From: Trichinella spiralis
Lineage: Eukaryota; Nematoda; Enoplea; Trichinellida; Trichinellidae
Reading direction: 5' to 3'
DNA: 64,000 nt
NCBI GenBank assembly: GCA_000181795.3
Contig: CM012955.1
Span: forward strand, 6,170,758 to 6,234,757
Shown one piece after another: positions 40,241-59,360 of the stretch. The position numbers were made by a program, and so were the translations under genes. How positions within the stretch are numbered: position 1 is the stretch's first letter; each line of letters begins with the position of its first letter. The notes beneath the pieces are model-generated. The model was not told the DNA's origin and did not search any database. It worked only from the letters and a program-made list of their open reading frames with translations.

Positions 40241-42008
40241 CCCAGTTGGTTGAAAAATGTATCTATTTTTAAAATTTATAACGCAGTTTTGAATGACGGC
40301 GCAGTTTGCAGTTGGACGGTGTGTCAAAGTAGATTAAAGCTTCGGGCGCACTACCATTTGATATGTGTGGGCGTCAGTGGGTTAGTTGGTTTGGCTTTTC
40401 AAGTTTCTCTCTCTCGCTCTCTCTCCTCTCGTTCTTTTTCTCTACTCTTCTCTTTTCTGATGCACATAAGCACAAGTAACAACACTCTGCTGTCCATTGC
40501 GCTTCCACGCTCTCTCATCACAATTGATCGCTGCGCTGCCAGCAGCAGCAGCAGCAGCAGGCGCGACAGCGCTAACTTCGTTGGCGCAAGCGTTCGCGTC
40601 AGTTAGCAGCAGTTTGTTCGCCAGTGAGTGACATAAAGGGGCTTTGAAAATGAGGAGTCTTTTATGTATTGAACATTTGCTGCCGTTTTTGCCAGCGTGT
40701 CGCGATGAATCGATAGCTCTCACAAAAGCTTAGGTACCGATGCGACTTGTAGTCTGCAAAAGTTTGTGGCTTAACTTCAGCTTTTCCTCTCCATCTTCTG
40801 AACCTTTTTTATATTTATATTCGATGTTTATTCTGTTTTTTTTATATTTTTCTCCCTTTACAGATTTTTTATTTTTGTTGTGTTAAATTGTTGCAATTTA
40901 TCCGTTCACCACGCCCTATAAGATTTGTTCAAAGTTGAGTTTTTCACTGCTCGCTTGTCATTCTGCCAACTGAATGTCATCCTATTTCTTAGCTGTCTTT
41001 GACGAGTGATCGACATTGGCGCTGTTGGCGACCGAAAGAAACATGTCGACGCCACCCACCGTCGTCGTCCACGTTTACCGTTGTACCTGTCGTCTGTTGC
41101 TGCTGCTGCTGCTGCTGCTGAACACAAGTCACAAAAGCTCAGTCTTGTCGTCGACAACAGCAGCAACGTTGGTCGCTTTTTGTCCATGGAAGTTTGTTCT
41201 GTGAAGCTGCTGGAATTTTTTTCTGTCTCTCTTTTTCTCTCTTCTACTAGCCTCAGTCAGTCAGTAGTTGTGCCAGCTTTTAGTAGCTAACTCGGCTTTG
41301 AAGCAGGCAAATGTGTGTGCGACTGCTGGTATCAAGCCAACAGCTCTGCCGACGTCAGCATTTTGACGAACAGCTTCTTCGTCGTGGCTTTTCCATTACC
41401 TCACTTTTGCCTATACGCTTGCTCTGCTCTCTTTCTATTTCTCTTTTCACTCAGTTATTCTCTCTTTCGCTTGCCTGAGCGCGCGTGCTCTCGCTTGCGC
41501 TTGCTCTTTCCCTTTCGTTGGCCTCCATAGCTCACACTCGCAACTTTTTCTCTCTCTCTCTCTCTCTCTTACTCTTGCTCTCTCTTTCTCCTCTTCTCTG
41601 TGATTTATTATTATACATTTGATTCGTTGCTCTGTTGAAGCATGCCAACTGGTGTTCTGTTTCTGAATTTCAATTCTTTTCACGACATCTTATAAAATTG
41701 TGCTAATAGCCAACTCTCTCTCTCTCTCTCCCTCTCTCTCTCTCTCTTTCTGATTACTCTGCCAGTTTGTCAAATTTTGTTCCATCTTCTTATTCTTTAC
41801 ACTTTTCAGTGGACTTTTTAAAATTTGTAATGTAACAACAAATCGGTCGATCTACTACTACTACTACTATAATTGTAGTATTAATTTTTCAAATTTTTAT
41901 TTTCTTTGACACACTTTTTGAATATTTAGCTGCTGATGACGCGTAGCGTTTTCGAGTGTAGTGTCTTGCTCTTGAAATTTGACAAAATTATTATTTACCT
42001 GTTTTTAG
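40241..42008 (+). promoter_or_regulatory. Probable MEF2 promoter and 5' leader region
   Basis: A 1.7-kb block clearly richer in G+C and in CT tracts than its flanks, ending just upstream of the MEF2 start codon. It contains CT runs (about 40401-40445, 41550-41570, 41713-41750), a CAG run (40540-40560), a CTG run (41097-41121) and CpG-containing words. TTTTTAG at 42002-42008 looks like a 3' splice site 49 bases before the ATG, so a non-coding leader exon inside this block, or a trans-spliced leader, is likely. Open frames across the block on both strands are repeat-driven and I do not call them genes. Confidence 0.55.
41550..41750. repeat. Two (CT)n tracts
   Basis: CT runs at about 41550-41570 and 41713-41750 in the putative MEF2 leader. 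Similar CT-rich sequence lies at 40401-40445. GAGA/CT tracts near promoters are common in animals; a role here is inference. Confidence 0.9.
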
Positions 42009-42057
42009 AGGTCACGAAAATAAGAAGAATATTTATTTTTTTCTGTTTTCTGAAAAC

Positions 42058-49276
<7,219 letters not shown>

Positions 49277-50037
49277 TCAGCAGCGGTCACACCTGTTTCT
49301 CCCATAAACAACCAGAAAGGTCCTACAAGAAAGTTCGACATTTTTTATTAGAGCTGTTTCACGTATTAATCATAGATTTTGAAAGAACGTATTTCCTCTG
49401 TGTAGATCGTCACTATTGTATACTCTCTAAAGCAGTATATTTTGGCCAGCATTGCATTTTATTGTCACTGTTCTTTCTTTCCTGCCTTTTGAAGTCTTAT
49501 ATCGATTTTAGGCTGTGGTTTTCAGTTCCGACAGGGTGTAAAGAGTGATTTTCGTTGAATTTATACTGTTACACCAGAGGCCTGCGTTTTCTGTACTTCT
49601 TCTACAAAGATTGAATTATTATTTCTTTCACAACTTGATTTGGTTGTACAACGCGTGTGCATTTTAATGCGGACGTCTTTCTCTTTCTCTCTCGTTCTTC
49701 CCCCCCCCCCATCTTCTCTCTTTCTCTCTGTCTTTCTTTCTTTATTCAAAACAAATCTTTGTTGGTGATAAACGATGGCCATTTTGCAATCCTCTTGAGA
49801 AATTCTTTGATTTACTTATATTGTGACGACTTGATTTTGTTTTTCGAAGCCCAAAATTTTTATTAACAAACTTTAGCCTTGCAAAATGCATTTTGTAATG
49901 TGTGCATAAATCATTGCACGCACGCATTGGATACGATCTAGTTGCAGGAAGAAACCCAGTGATGAATACAGAAGCTGCTGAAAAAGCGCAAAAAACAAAA
50001 TCAATTGTTGAGTGCTAAACAAAAGTTGCTCCTCTAT

Positions 50038-50056
50038 TTATTACTATTACTATTAC

Positions 50057-50094
<38 letters not shown>
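50038..50094. repeat. (TTA)n microsatellite in the MEF2 3' UTR
   Basis: Near-perfect TTA/CTA run of about 57 bases, upstream of the probable MEF2 poly(A) signal at 50204-50209. Confidence 0.95.
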
Positions 50095-50095
<1 letters not shown>

Positions 50096-51759
50096 TGATG
50101 AAACAGTTTTTTATGGAACGTAATTCGTTTCAGTAATGCAGGAATTTTTTTTGAACTGATTTATTTGTATTACGAAGTATACTACTATACTACTGTATTT
50201 CCCAATAAAATTAAATCAGGAACAAATGATGAAATTGCACAAAAATGGAATACATGAAACTGAACAACAGTAACACATCAGCAGTAAGTAATAATAAATA
50301 GCAAAATTCTTTCTTCAAATTCAGCGCTGATTTCACCATCAATTGGTTGATCGCTGTGAGCGCTGATCTAAACTAACTAGCTAACTAACTAACTGACTTG
50401 ACTAGCACCGTTGATGCTAGCGGTGCACGCGCCTTTATATTGAAAGCAACTACACAGAAGTTGTGAAGAGATTATGTACAAAAGAAATTAGGACCTATTT
50501 TAACTACAAATACAGTTTGCTTCAACAAAGCGTAACTCTTCTGCTGAATCTGGAAGCTGTATGCATGTTAATATATCATTGCTTTCACTGTTTGCACAAC
50601 AGCTGGCAATGTTGAATCAGCAGAAGAAGATAATGGAGAGTATTTTTTCAAACAGTTTATTGATAATGTTCTCTAAAGTAATTCTGCTAAAGCTTGGAGA
50701 AAATTTTTTTTATCTGTCAGCTTTCTATCAATAATTTTCAATTTGATCAAAAGTTGAAACTTTTCATTCCATGATCAGCAGCAATGATGATGAATCTGTG
50801 CATCTGCTCAGTGGCATGCGAGGATCATTATGCAAATTTGGCCAATGGTAAGAGGCCGAGAAAATTTTAATACTTGTATCGAACGCGGAAAGTTTGTCTA
50901 TAGCGTTCATTCTTTCTGTTAACGGCAAGTAAAATGCAATTTTTATTTTTGCAAATGTTGTTCATATTGTGACAAGATGTGAAATGATGAAATACAATTC
51001 AGTTCTGTTGTCAACGGTGAAAAGTAAAGCTGACAAACAGTCATAAATATCACAGACTACTCAGTAACGAGCTAACTAACAAACTGTCAACGACGTAAAT
51101 TTCTTGTGGGTAAGTTTTACTTTTTTAATTCAAATTGTTTTGTCAGCTTTTTCCATTAATGAAATATTTTAATATGTATAATTCTGCATTTAATTTGAAA
51201 CTTCACGAATTTAAATTCACCGTGGAGTTCTTATTGCATGCGAATGAACAAACGGAAAGTTGAAAGATGAAAAATAATTTATGTAAATGTCACAGTAGTG
51301 TTCTTTCTTTTTATTTTTTCCATCTATTGAAGCTATGCAATTAATGAGCGATAATTTGAAAAAAAATGCTTATTTATTTGAAATCTTTACATTGCAAAAT
51401 TTTAAATAATTTTTAAAACTATAATTCGATTAGAAATGCGTAGAACTTTAAGCATGACTTTGATCCGTTAGTTGTATGTACTACGGTGTTTGTGATTTAT
51501 TTACACTTCAAGAATGAGATTCTTATCGTTGAGCAAGTGGTAGTATGTATGTTCGATGATTAATAATTTATTTCCTAAAGTCAAAGAATAAGCTAACTAT
51601 TGCAAATGTTGACTTTTCATTGTGTGCTCACGTGATCAACTAACTTCTTTGTACGTATTTATTGATATGCAACAAGCAAAATTTTTCACTTTTCAGAGAT
51701 CACTTTTCGGTTTGTCAAGTGTAAAAATTGTTGCGTAATGTAGCATGATGTAATTTTGT

Positions 51760-51772
51760 TTATTTCTAGAAA
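51760..51772 (+). promoter_or_regulatory. 3' splice site 3 bases before the FABP start codon
   Basis: TTTATTTCTAG followed by AAA and the ATG at 51773. An acceptor this close to the start codon is what trans-splicing of a spliced leader leaves in nematodes; a 5' UTR intron is the alternative. Confidence 0.45.
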
Positions 51773-52716
51773 ATGAGTGAAAATTTTGTTGGAAAATACA
51801 AGTTGCATCATTCTGAAAATTTTGATCAGTACATGAAAAAAATTGGTAGGTTGAGTTTCAGTTATGAATTTTATTTCAGTTTCATCTGGGACTTGCACAG
51901 TTTATTTTAAATGATATTTTCTAGGAGTAGATTTTGCGACCCGTAAAATTGCCAGTGCACTGTCTCCAACAGTTGAGATTATTATTAATGGTAATGTCTG
52001 GACTATTAAAACAATGAGCACTTTCAAAAGTGAAGAAGCAAAATTCGAGTTGAACAAAGAAATTGAATTAACCACCATGGATGGTCGTAATATTAAAGTA
52101 TTATTTATTATAACTATCCTATATAAGATTATCAAATTGAAATAATTATAAACTTTAAATGAGATATTTTTATTCATTATTATTACTATTATTTTATCGA
52201 GCAATTATTCTCTTATTCATATCAACCATGTTATGCTTATATCTTTGTGAACTAGTGAAAATTTATGAAAATATTATTTAATTTTTGAAGATACCATGTT
52301 GTTAATTTATGAAACAAGTCATTTTTGATAAACTTGTTGCTGATTTTAAATTTCAACTGCTTTCCATTGAAAACTCAACCCTTCCTTTGTCACAAAATTC
52401 GAATCTAAGAGCTATGAATACGTTATTGTCCATCTTAAAACAATCACAAATTTTTTTGTTTAAATTTTATGCAACAAATAATATAGTGATTTATTTCATG
52501 TCCATTTTTTAGTTTTATTGAATTTTCTAAAATTTATGAAATCTGACATCTGAATTATAGATGCTATGCACTCTGGAGAATGGTAGATTAATACAAAAAC
52601 AGATGGCTATGAAGGCTGGAGATAAAGATACTGAAATTATTCGTGAAATAAATGGAAATGAAATGCTGACGGTATGTTTTTTTCAGTCATTTGAAACTTT
52701 TATTCATAAAATATAC

Positions 52717-52748
<32 letters not shown>

Positions 52749-52879
52749 AATTTGGAAACTGTTCAGTCAAAAATATAAATTGACATTTAAAATTAACTTT
52801 ATCCACCAACTAAGTGCTTACACTTTAGATATGCAAATGCGAAGATGTGGTGTGCAAGAGAATTTATAAACGGGAATAG
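51773..52879 (+). CDS. Cytosolic fatty-acid-binding protein (FABP/LBP)
   Basis: Intracellular lipid carrier of the calycin family, a ten-strand beta barrel that holds one fatty acid. Exons: 51773-51845, 51925-52097, 52561-52671, 52829-52879; phases 1, 0, 0, giving 135 residues, the normal family length. The four-exon structure is also typical of this family. Seen: N-terminal M-S-E-N-F-V-G-K-Y-K, which matches the F-x-G-x-W/Y FABP signature; V-D-F-A-T-R-K; the central N-V-W-T-I-K-T strand; T-M-D-G-R; and a C-terminal C-K-R-I-Y-K-R-E with the R-x-Y pair (R130, Y132) that binds the carboxylate. There is no signal peptide, so it is of the cytosolic type, unlike secreted nematode LBPs. AATAAA lies at 52899-52904, 20 bases after the stop. 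A TTTCTAG acceptor ends three bases before the ATG. Which nematode lbp gene it corresponds to cannot be told. Confidence 0.95.
52717..52747. repeat. (TTA)n microsatellite
   Basis: TTA run in the last intron of the FABP gene. Confidence 0.95.
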
Positions 52880-52904
52880 GATTTTCATGAATAAGTAAAA
52901 TAAA

Positions 52905-54130
52905 CACTTGCTGAACAATCTTTAGTACTTTAATCATGTGGGAATTATTTCACTTATCAGACAATAAAACTAACTGCCTTGATTTTGAATGCCAACTTTA
53001 ATTTTGTCATTCATTCAAGTGAGTTCCAGCTGTTCCAATAAAAAACTATTTTAATTTCTATAAATTGTCAAATTGTGATTTTTTTCTGATTACATTAAGG
53101 CCAAGTTATCAGATGAAACAAAATAAAAAAGTTGAAAAGCTTTTACTGTTAACAAAAAATTGAACTTTTTGTCATTTTTATTTATCTATTTACAAATATG
53201 TAATGATTATAAAAGTTACGCAGTTTTCAACTAATCATAATTATGGCAGTTGGTTGTTTAAATTATTTTGCAGTTTAAATTTTTATAAGCATTTCTTCTT
53301 CACTGTCAATAGAATAGTGCAGTTGTCGATAGAAAAAATCTATCATTAGTAATTTTTTATTCATGATAGAATTTGTCAGTAATAGTTTTTTCAGTTTTGA
53401 TGATTTGTTTTCAGTGGTATGATAATTTTCTAAAAATTAGTAATTGGAAAGTGGAGAACTTTGATATTTATTTAGTACAAACAAAAGCTTATCTGTTAAG
53501 CTTGTCTGTTCTTTATGCTGAGCAGTAAAAAACAGTTTGTTTCAAATAAAAGAACAATGAAAGAAGAACTATAGATATTAAAATAATAATAATAATTGCA
53601 TATATAGAAAATAACAAAGGTGACCTGTGTGGTGATTGTAGACAGTAATTATAGCATTAATCGAAAGATGCTGTTATTTTGTGAAAAAGAAAGAAAAAAA
53701 ATGCTTTGCATGATTATTGTACTGTTAAATAACAAGGTCAGATGCGTTAAGTTTGTGTTGTTTGTGCTGGCCGTTTGCAGGGAGCAGTTATCAAAATTGG
53801 CATAGGCCTAATCTATGATAACCAATCTGCTGTACAAGTACAGCAGAACCTTTTAAGCTTTCTGCTAACGGGACTGCATCAGATTGGGGTCGCTTTTGAA
53901 CTTACCGCCTATGTGAGCACTTCTGGTGGTCATTAATCATCGTCGACCTGATATTTATGTTGGATATTGGGTGGTCTGCTGAGTCAGCTGCCACTGACAA
54001 GCTAGGTCAGCACGCTTTATTGTCTAAAAAGTTTTCTTTTCATATTAGCTTTTTTCAAGGTCATCACAACGGCATTTTACCAGTAGCAATCACGGTCTTA
54101 TTCCATATGCTTGCTTGCATTTCTGCGAAG
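52905..54130. other. Spacer between FABP and ML-domain genes
   Basis: AT-rich to about 53,750, then a less AT-rich 350 bases leading into the ML-domain gene, including a TACAG/GTACAG repeat-like patch at about 53,831-53,846. The frame of the ML gene is open upstream to 53957, but the hydrophobic leader starts at 54131 (or 54107), so I do not count the extra codons. Promoter elements could not be pinpointed. Confidence 0.5.
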
Positions 54131-54878
54131 ATGCTTTTCCACTGGATTTTAAGCTTCGTTTTCTGTCTTTCCACGTTTGCACTATTCCAAGCGGAACCGG
54201 CTCAAAATTTCACCCATTTAGTTTACAAAGACTGCGGTAAAAATTGAATTATTAATTTTATACATGAACAAAGCATAAAAACAATTTGGAGCATGATTTT
54301 TTTCAGGCAATGAAAATAGCATTATTCATTTCGAATATCTGGACGCACAACCAAATCCACTGCCTTTCCCAGGTCGCATGCGCCTTCTTCTTCGTGCAAA
54401 CGTTTCACGTTCTCCTCCTGATAGAGTTAATGTGCGTCTGTTTTTGCGCAAATATTTAATAAAATCCGGTTGGGTTCGACTTCCATGTTTGTCCGGATTT
54501 GGATCATGGTAAAAATGCTTAAAATATGAAATTCAGTTTATAACACTGATTATTATAATCAATCATTTTTACATTTTCAGTTTATACAGTGATTTACCAG
54601 TATGCTTGCTCACTAGTGATTTGTTTGGCTGTCCAGTTGAGCCGATGTATTACAATATCAACGATTCATTCATGTTAAACAGTGTTGACTTTGCGCCAAG
54701 AATTGCGCCGGTTTGTTGTGTTTTACTTTAAATTGACTGTTTTTATTTGCTTATTAATTTTCACTTATAATTTAAGGGTGACTATCAAATCTTGATGACA
54801 GTGTATGACTCAGAAACAAAGCATCGATTAGCTTGTTTGGCTGTACAATTTAGCCTAGCCAAAAGTGAACAACCATAA
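54131..54878 (+). CDS. ML-domain, GM2-activator-like secreted protein
   Basis: Likely lysosomal or secreted lipid-transfer protein; in animals the GM2 activator lifts glycolipids from membranes for enzymes. Exons: 54131-54236, 54307-54508, 54581-54710, 54777-54878; phases 1, 2, 0, giving 179 residues (human GM2 activator: 193). Seen: signal peptide of about 25 residues (M-L-F-H-W-I-L-S-F-V-F-C); Y-K-D-C with the first ML cysteine; P-F-P-G-R-M; a long hydrophilic strand region; S-G-W-V-R-L-P-C and G-S-C-L-Y-S-D, close to the G-W-x-K-I-P-C and G-S-C signatures; an F-G-C-P; and the final G-D-Y-Q-I...R-L-A-C-L-A-V-Q-F-S-L strands. Six of the cysteines of the mature protein are recognisable; the G-L-P-C-H-C segment of human GM2 activator is shorter here. 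The gene follows the FABP on the same strand at 1.25 kb. Family assignment is firm; substrate is unknown. Confidence 0.87.
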
Positions 54879-55375
54879 TGGATACAGTCAAAAAATGGTC
54901 AAGTTTACCACGAAGTGAATTATTTCATACGATTTGAATTGGAAACATTATATTTCTTTTTTATTTTTATTTTCCCCATAATGACCACAAGCTATGATAT
55001 AGCTTAATTGCTAAAATAGGGCAAATTAAATGTCCCTTCTGTTTACATCTTGCAGTAAATATGAAAGTGATGTCACATTTGAATAGTAAACTATGCAAAG
55101 TTGCTGAAGTTAAATTATTTGCATGTGTCAGTAATATCAGTATCAACACTTACACATGATCCTTGGTAAATTGCCAGTTCTGTTTTAATATGATATGATC
55201 TTATTTGCGCAATATGATGTAAATAGCACTTTTCAACAACATTTATTCGTTTTCTTATTGGCATCTGATAATTCAAACCCGTCTCATCGAATGAGGCTGG
55301 CTGCTCTTCTTTTTGTCACCCTAGTTAGTTGACCAATGCTTCAAGTGGAAGCTTTTCAAGAAATTTCAAATGTTG

Positions 55376-55518
55376 CGCAGACTGCATATTCCATCGTAGA
55401 CAAGTTCAAAATAATACAGATTGATTCACTCGGTACAATTTTCTGAACACTTGATCACTAACTAATGAAGGAACATGTAGACGCAAATTTTGTGCAGACT
55501 ACATATTCCATCGTAGAC
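55376..55518 (+). repeat. Pair of 25-base direct repeats
   Basis: GCAGACTRCATATTCCATCG plus TAGAC occurs at about 55377-55401 and 55494-55518, differing at one base. Function unknown. Confidence 0.85.
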
Positions 55519-57149
55519 GTAGACAGTGAGTCATTTTTCACTTTCAATGCCACTACTGCAACAGATAATAATTTATTCAGCAATCAGTTCACACACGCAC
55601 ACACACACATTGTTTGCTGTACTAATAATTGAATTTTTAATCGCGTATTACGCCTGTTGTTGGTCGTCCAAGTTCAGCTGCGATTGTGTTTCATGAGGCT
55701 GAAGGTTGTGAGGTGAATGCTTCATCAAGCTGAGGCAGATTTTCTATTTATCTGATTCAGTGCTCTTTTGCCCGGGTTTTTATTTGCTTCAAGTACTCAC
55801 TATTTGTTTTATATTTCAGAAAGATTTGCATATTTTTATGGCGAATCTAACTAAATTAATGCGGGTCTCAATTGCTGCAGCAGTGGCAACAGCCTTCAAC
55901 TTTTTATCATCGAACGCTCTCACGATTAATAATAGCCTATTTTGGTTGAATAACACACAACGTTTGCCTCGTTGGCCTTTTATTAAAAAATCAGTCTTTT
56001 GCATTTTCAGTGTGGCGTAGAAGTGCATTTTTAAAAGGATACGGAACTGAGTATTCGAGCTGTGGTGAAGCTAGGCCATGAACAACAACAGGTATGTACA
56101 TCTTATCGTTGTTCATTGTGCAAATCAACCAAATCAGTACTAGCAAAGTGCCTGCTCTGATCAAGCCTGCTTATTCGACTGACCAGCCAATGAATGCATT
56201 GTAACACATTATTTATTTTTAGGAATATAAATTTCCCTATTATATTTATGCGAATTACAAGTTACAGAAATACGTTGGGAAAATGACCATTTTATCCGTG
56301 CGGCACTCAGCAATCATCGTTTTAAAAGTTATTTATTTTTGAATTGCAAGCATTCAACAGAATTGCGGAAATATATATAAATTTCGAAGTTCAATGATGC
56401 AATCTGTGTATTACAAGAACAATGTGCAACAGCAATTGTTATTAGAATAGCCAGTATTCTTCCACTGAAAAAATCGACTGTGATAATTGAGTACATAATT
56501 AAATAATCTGTCAAATCAATTTAATAAACCATTCAGTAACAAACATCGTGAGCAGTCAGTTGTCTGTCAAACGATAATATTTCAAGGGATGAAATTTCAG
56601 TCGTCAATAATTGGTGACAAGTGAGATGAGCAATGCAAAGTAAAATTTCAATGAAATTCAAACTATTTTTGGAATCAGTGGTCTACGAAATTGGAATTTT
56701 GTTTTTCTTATAAGCCAGAAAAAGAATCACAAGAGCAACTTTCTTGAAACTTAACGATGTTGAATGATTTCAAAAAAATAAAAGCATCATCATTAGAGTT
56801 AGTAGGGTTTTCGCTGAAAGCGCATCTATACATCTGTGCGATATTTTCCACTGTGTAATGGCATTTTTACTTTATTTCCAGAACATTTCAATCGCTTTTA
56901 AAATCATTGCTCCACAACTAACTGAAATATGAATAGAACGCTCGACTTATTCATTTTCATTAATTTATCATTTGTTGAAGATTTGTTGTAACGAACTGCG
57001 AATACACTTATGATGAGAATCAATTTTGATTGAAAATAAACATAAATAAATGAACAATTCATGTCAAAGTAAATCATCCATGCATTATATTTCCATGAAT
57101 CTATTGAAATATTAGTTTGTAAGTTGTGTGATTTGTAAGCTGTAAACCC

Positions 57150-57860
57150 CTAAGAAATTTCACGATTCAACGTAATTCAGACAACACAAAGGAAAATGGA
57201 CCACAAGGAGAATAAGAAATATATTCGAAGAAATTGCACATTTTTCAGTTAATTTCCAGCTAACTAATGCGTAATTTTTACTAACTGAAACACTTTTCAC
57301 AATTTAAATAAAGCATCCACTTTCCAAGTCTGTACTGGTGCAACATCACTGAGTATTTAGCAACGCAGTTTTCCTTCATTTCTGGGCATTTTCCGTTGTT
57401 TTCAACATGATAATATGAAAATTCTGATTATTGCGTTAATAAAAAAAATTAATTTTTTTAAATTAATGAAATGTATGGCATAGGGCAGATTATTAATTGC
57501 TAACCTACGTAATTCATGCAAATTTTTCCTCAGTCAAGTCGTGACAATTATGCAGTTAATATGCAAATTGAATGGACGTTCTGATCAATAATCACTAAAT
57601 GGGAATACGATGAATATTAATAGACTAGTGTGCTATTTCTTTACTTTTTACTTTCATTCCAAATAATTGTAGGCGAAGGGCGTGCGACGACTGAACAGTG
57701 CAGCATTTTCACAGCAAAATCAAATCATCATCTAGAAATCATTTGAAATTTGTTTATTTCGTTTATAATTCAACGTAATTCAGGAGTGTACAAAGGAACG
57801 TGGGTCATCAATAATAAGAAGGCACCTATTTGAGTGAGTTGCCCACTTTTCAGTTAATTT
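57150..57860 (+). repeat. Degenerate direct repeat, two copies about 600 bases apart
   Basis: The block near 57150-57265 (TTCAACGTAATTCAG, ACAAAGGAA, AATAAGAA, TTTTCAGTTAATTT) recurs in the same order at 57755-57860. Identity is moderate, so the duplication is old. No coding potential seen. Confidence 0.65.
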
Positions 57861-58084
57861 GTAGTTGCTTCGAAATATCCTTGAAAACAGATGCCGAATT
57901 CACAGTTAACTAATATAAAGATATCTCCCCTTGTCTACAGTTTCTGAAATTTAGTGCCTCATAATTATTCTTTATTGTAACAAATTTGCACAACTGGAAT
58001 AGTGACTATGAAATTAGACAGTACTTATTATATCTTTTTTATATTTTGTAAATTATAGATACCCCATTTTGTGGCACTTTTGCG

Positions 58085-59360
58085 ACAACATCTCGACAAA
58101 TACGCAATTTGGAACAGCGCCATCAATGATGTGCACTGGTTTGCAAAACCACCCTGATGAATTCAAGTCATTTTTGGAAAATTTTTTCAGCAAATGTAAA
58201 TTTTCTGGGCTATACACTACCATTATTTGAGAAAATCAGCGAAAAACTTCTTTTCAAAATTTGAAAGCTTTTTGTTTGTTATAGTTCTATATTGATAAAA
58301 GACGGTGTTTTGGAGATTTTCACCTCAAACTGCCTAGTAGGTGTGGAATAAATGCTCTCTAAAGATGAGATACTGCCCATCTTAATACATAGGGAATTCG
58401 TCCATCAGTAACTGTCTTTCAAAGGAAGCGGAGACTGCCAATTTCTGCACATGAAACATTTTTGACATAGAATATGTTAGATTTTCACTAATTCTTTCTT
58501 TTTTTACGATTAACAGAATTGAATTTCTAAATTTATTGCTGTTAAATAATCATTAATTGTTGCAATTCAAAACGAATGCGTTGTACGTGTTTACTTTGCT
58601 ATGAGGCAAACATTTCATGGAATGCGGTCCCCATTACCATCTTTTCCATTTACGAAGTTTCTCATAGATATTAAACGTGTGACTATTTTAATTTACTTTC
58701 GCTAAGTAACAGCGATGCAATTATGATTTGCATAATTAGTATAATGCGTAGTCGCCCATGGTGAACCTTCGTTACAAATGCTATGAAATTAAATAAATTC
58801 ACAATTCATTTCAAACTATTGGGCTCATGCATGGTATTTATTCGAATCGTTAGAGCTATCCACCAGTTTGTACGGTGAAACGTATTCCATGCTTCACGGA
58901 AACTGCGGCATATTGTAAAATAATTTTATGATTATTGCAAGCAATTGTGAACGAATTATAGGTATGTAAATTTACAATAATCCGAAATTGATGATTTTTT
59001 GAAATAATAAATAAATTTGTCGGTATGAGCATTTGAACTTTATAGAATAAAAACACTAGCATATTGCACGAAAATAGCTTTTTAATGTGATAATTTTGGA
59101 AAATTTTTATCTCTGAATTTCAATAAATCAAAAAATTCCGTGAACTAAGGTTTTAATTTTGAAAGTTACTGTTGCTTAAACGAAAATCAAGAACAATTCT
59201 TAATAAAATAAATTTCTTTTTTCAGTAAAAAACACTGATAGTTTTGATGTAAAAATTAATGAAATCGTTCATCATGCACATTTATTTTACTTTAAATTTT
59301 CATTCCTTTTTATTTCGACTTCGTTAAAATCTTATTTCGGTTTCATTTTTTTGATATATC
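58085..59360 (+). repeat. Tandem duplication, unit 1 (about 1.29 kb)
   Basis: First copy of a head-to-tail duplicated segment; the second copy lies about 1,270-1,293 bases downstream. The outer parts differ clearly between copies, while the core (58621-59095) is about 97% identical by eye to 59913-60390. The core carries a 68-codon minus-strand frame (58856-59062) that is shared with unit 2. Confidence 0.85.

Larger units (their letters stand above)
49277..51772 (+). other. MEF2 3' UTR and spacer to the FABP gene
   Basis: Non-coding. A CT-rich stretch with a C-run lies at about 49675-49740, a long TTA run at 50038-50094, and the first good AATAAA at 50204-50209, suggesting a 3' UTR of about 0.95 kb. 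CTAA repeats occur near 50375-50395 and 51068-51080. The rest, to the acceptor at 51769, is upstream sequence of the fatty-acid-binding protein gene. Open frames here are not coding-like. Confidence 0.55.
54879..58084. other. Intergenic, short dispersed repeats
   Basis: No supported gene. Contains a 25-base direct repeat (55376-55401 and 55494-55518), a short CA run near 55,600, and a degenerate direct repeat of about 110 bases (57150-57265 and 57755-57860). An 86-codon frame at 55760-56020 and its minus-strand shadow were considered; they match no family I know and have no splice support. Confidence 0.5.

Noticed and set aside
40263-40272. MEF2-binding consensus CTATTTTTAA upstream of MEF2 (autoregulation)
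   Set aside because: YTA(A/T)4TAR is expected many times by chance in DNA this AT-rich, so one match means nothing.
40250-41683. Several 60-118 codon frames on both strands
   Set aside because: They overlap each other and are driven by CT, CAG and CTG repeats in the presumed MEF2 leader; no splice partner or homology.
51773-54878. FABP and ML genes as an operon
   Set aside because: The 1.25-kb gap and a good poly(A) signal right after the FABP argue for separate transcripts.
55760-56028. 86-codon plus frame and 70-codon minus frame
   Set aside because: Overlapping frames on opposite strands, no motif, no signal peptide with a mature domain, no splice support.
59085-59110. Sm-like site (AATTTTGG) in the tandem unit, hinting at an SL or snRNA gene
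   Set aside because: No spliced-leader exon, donor or stem-loops at the right distance; the word is common in AT-rich DNA.
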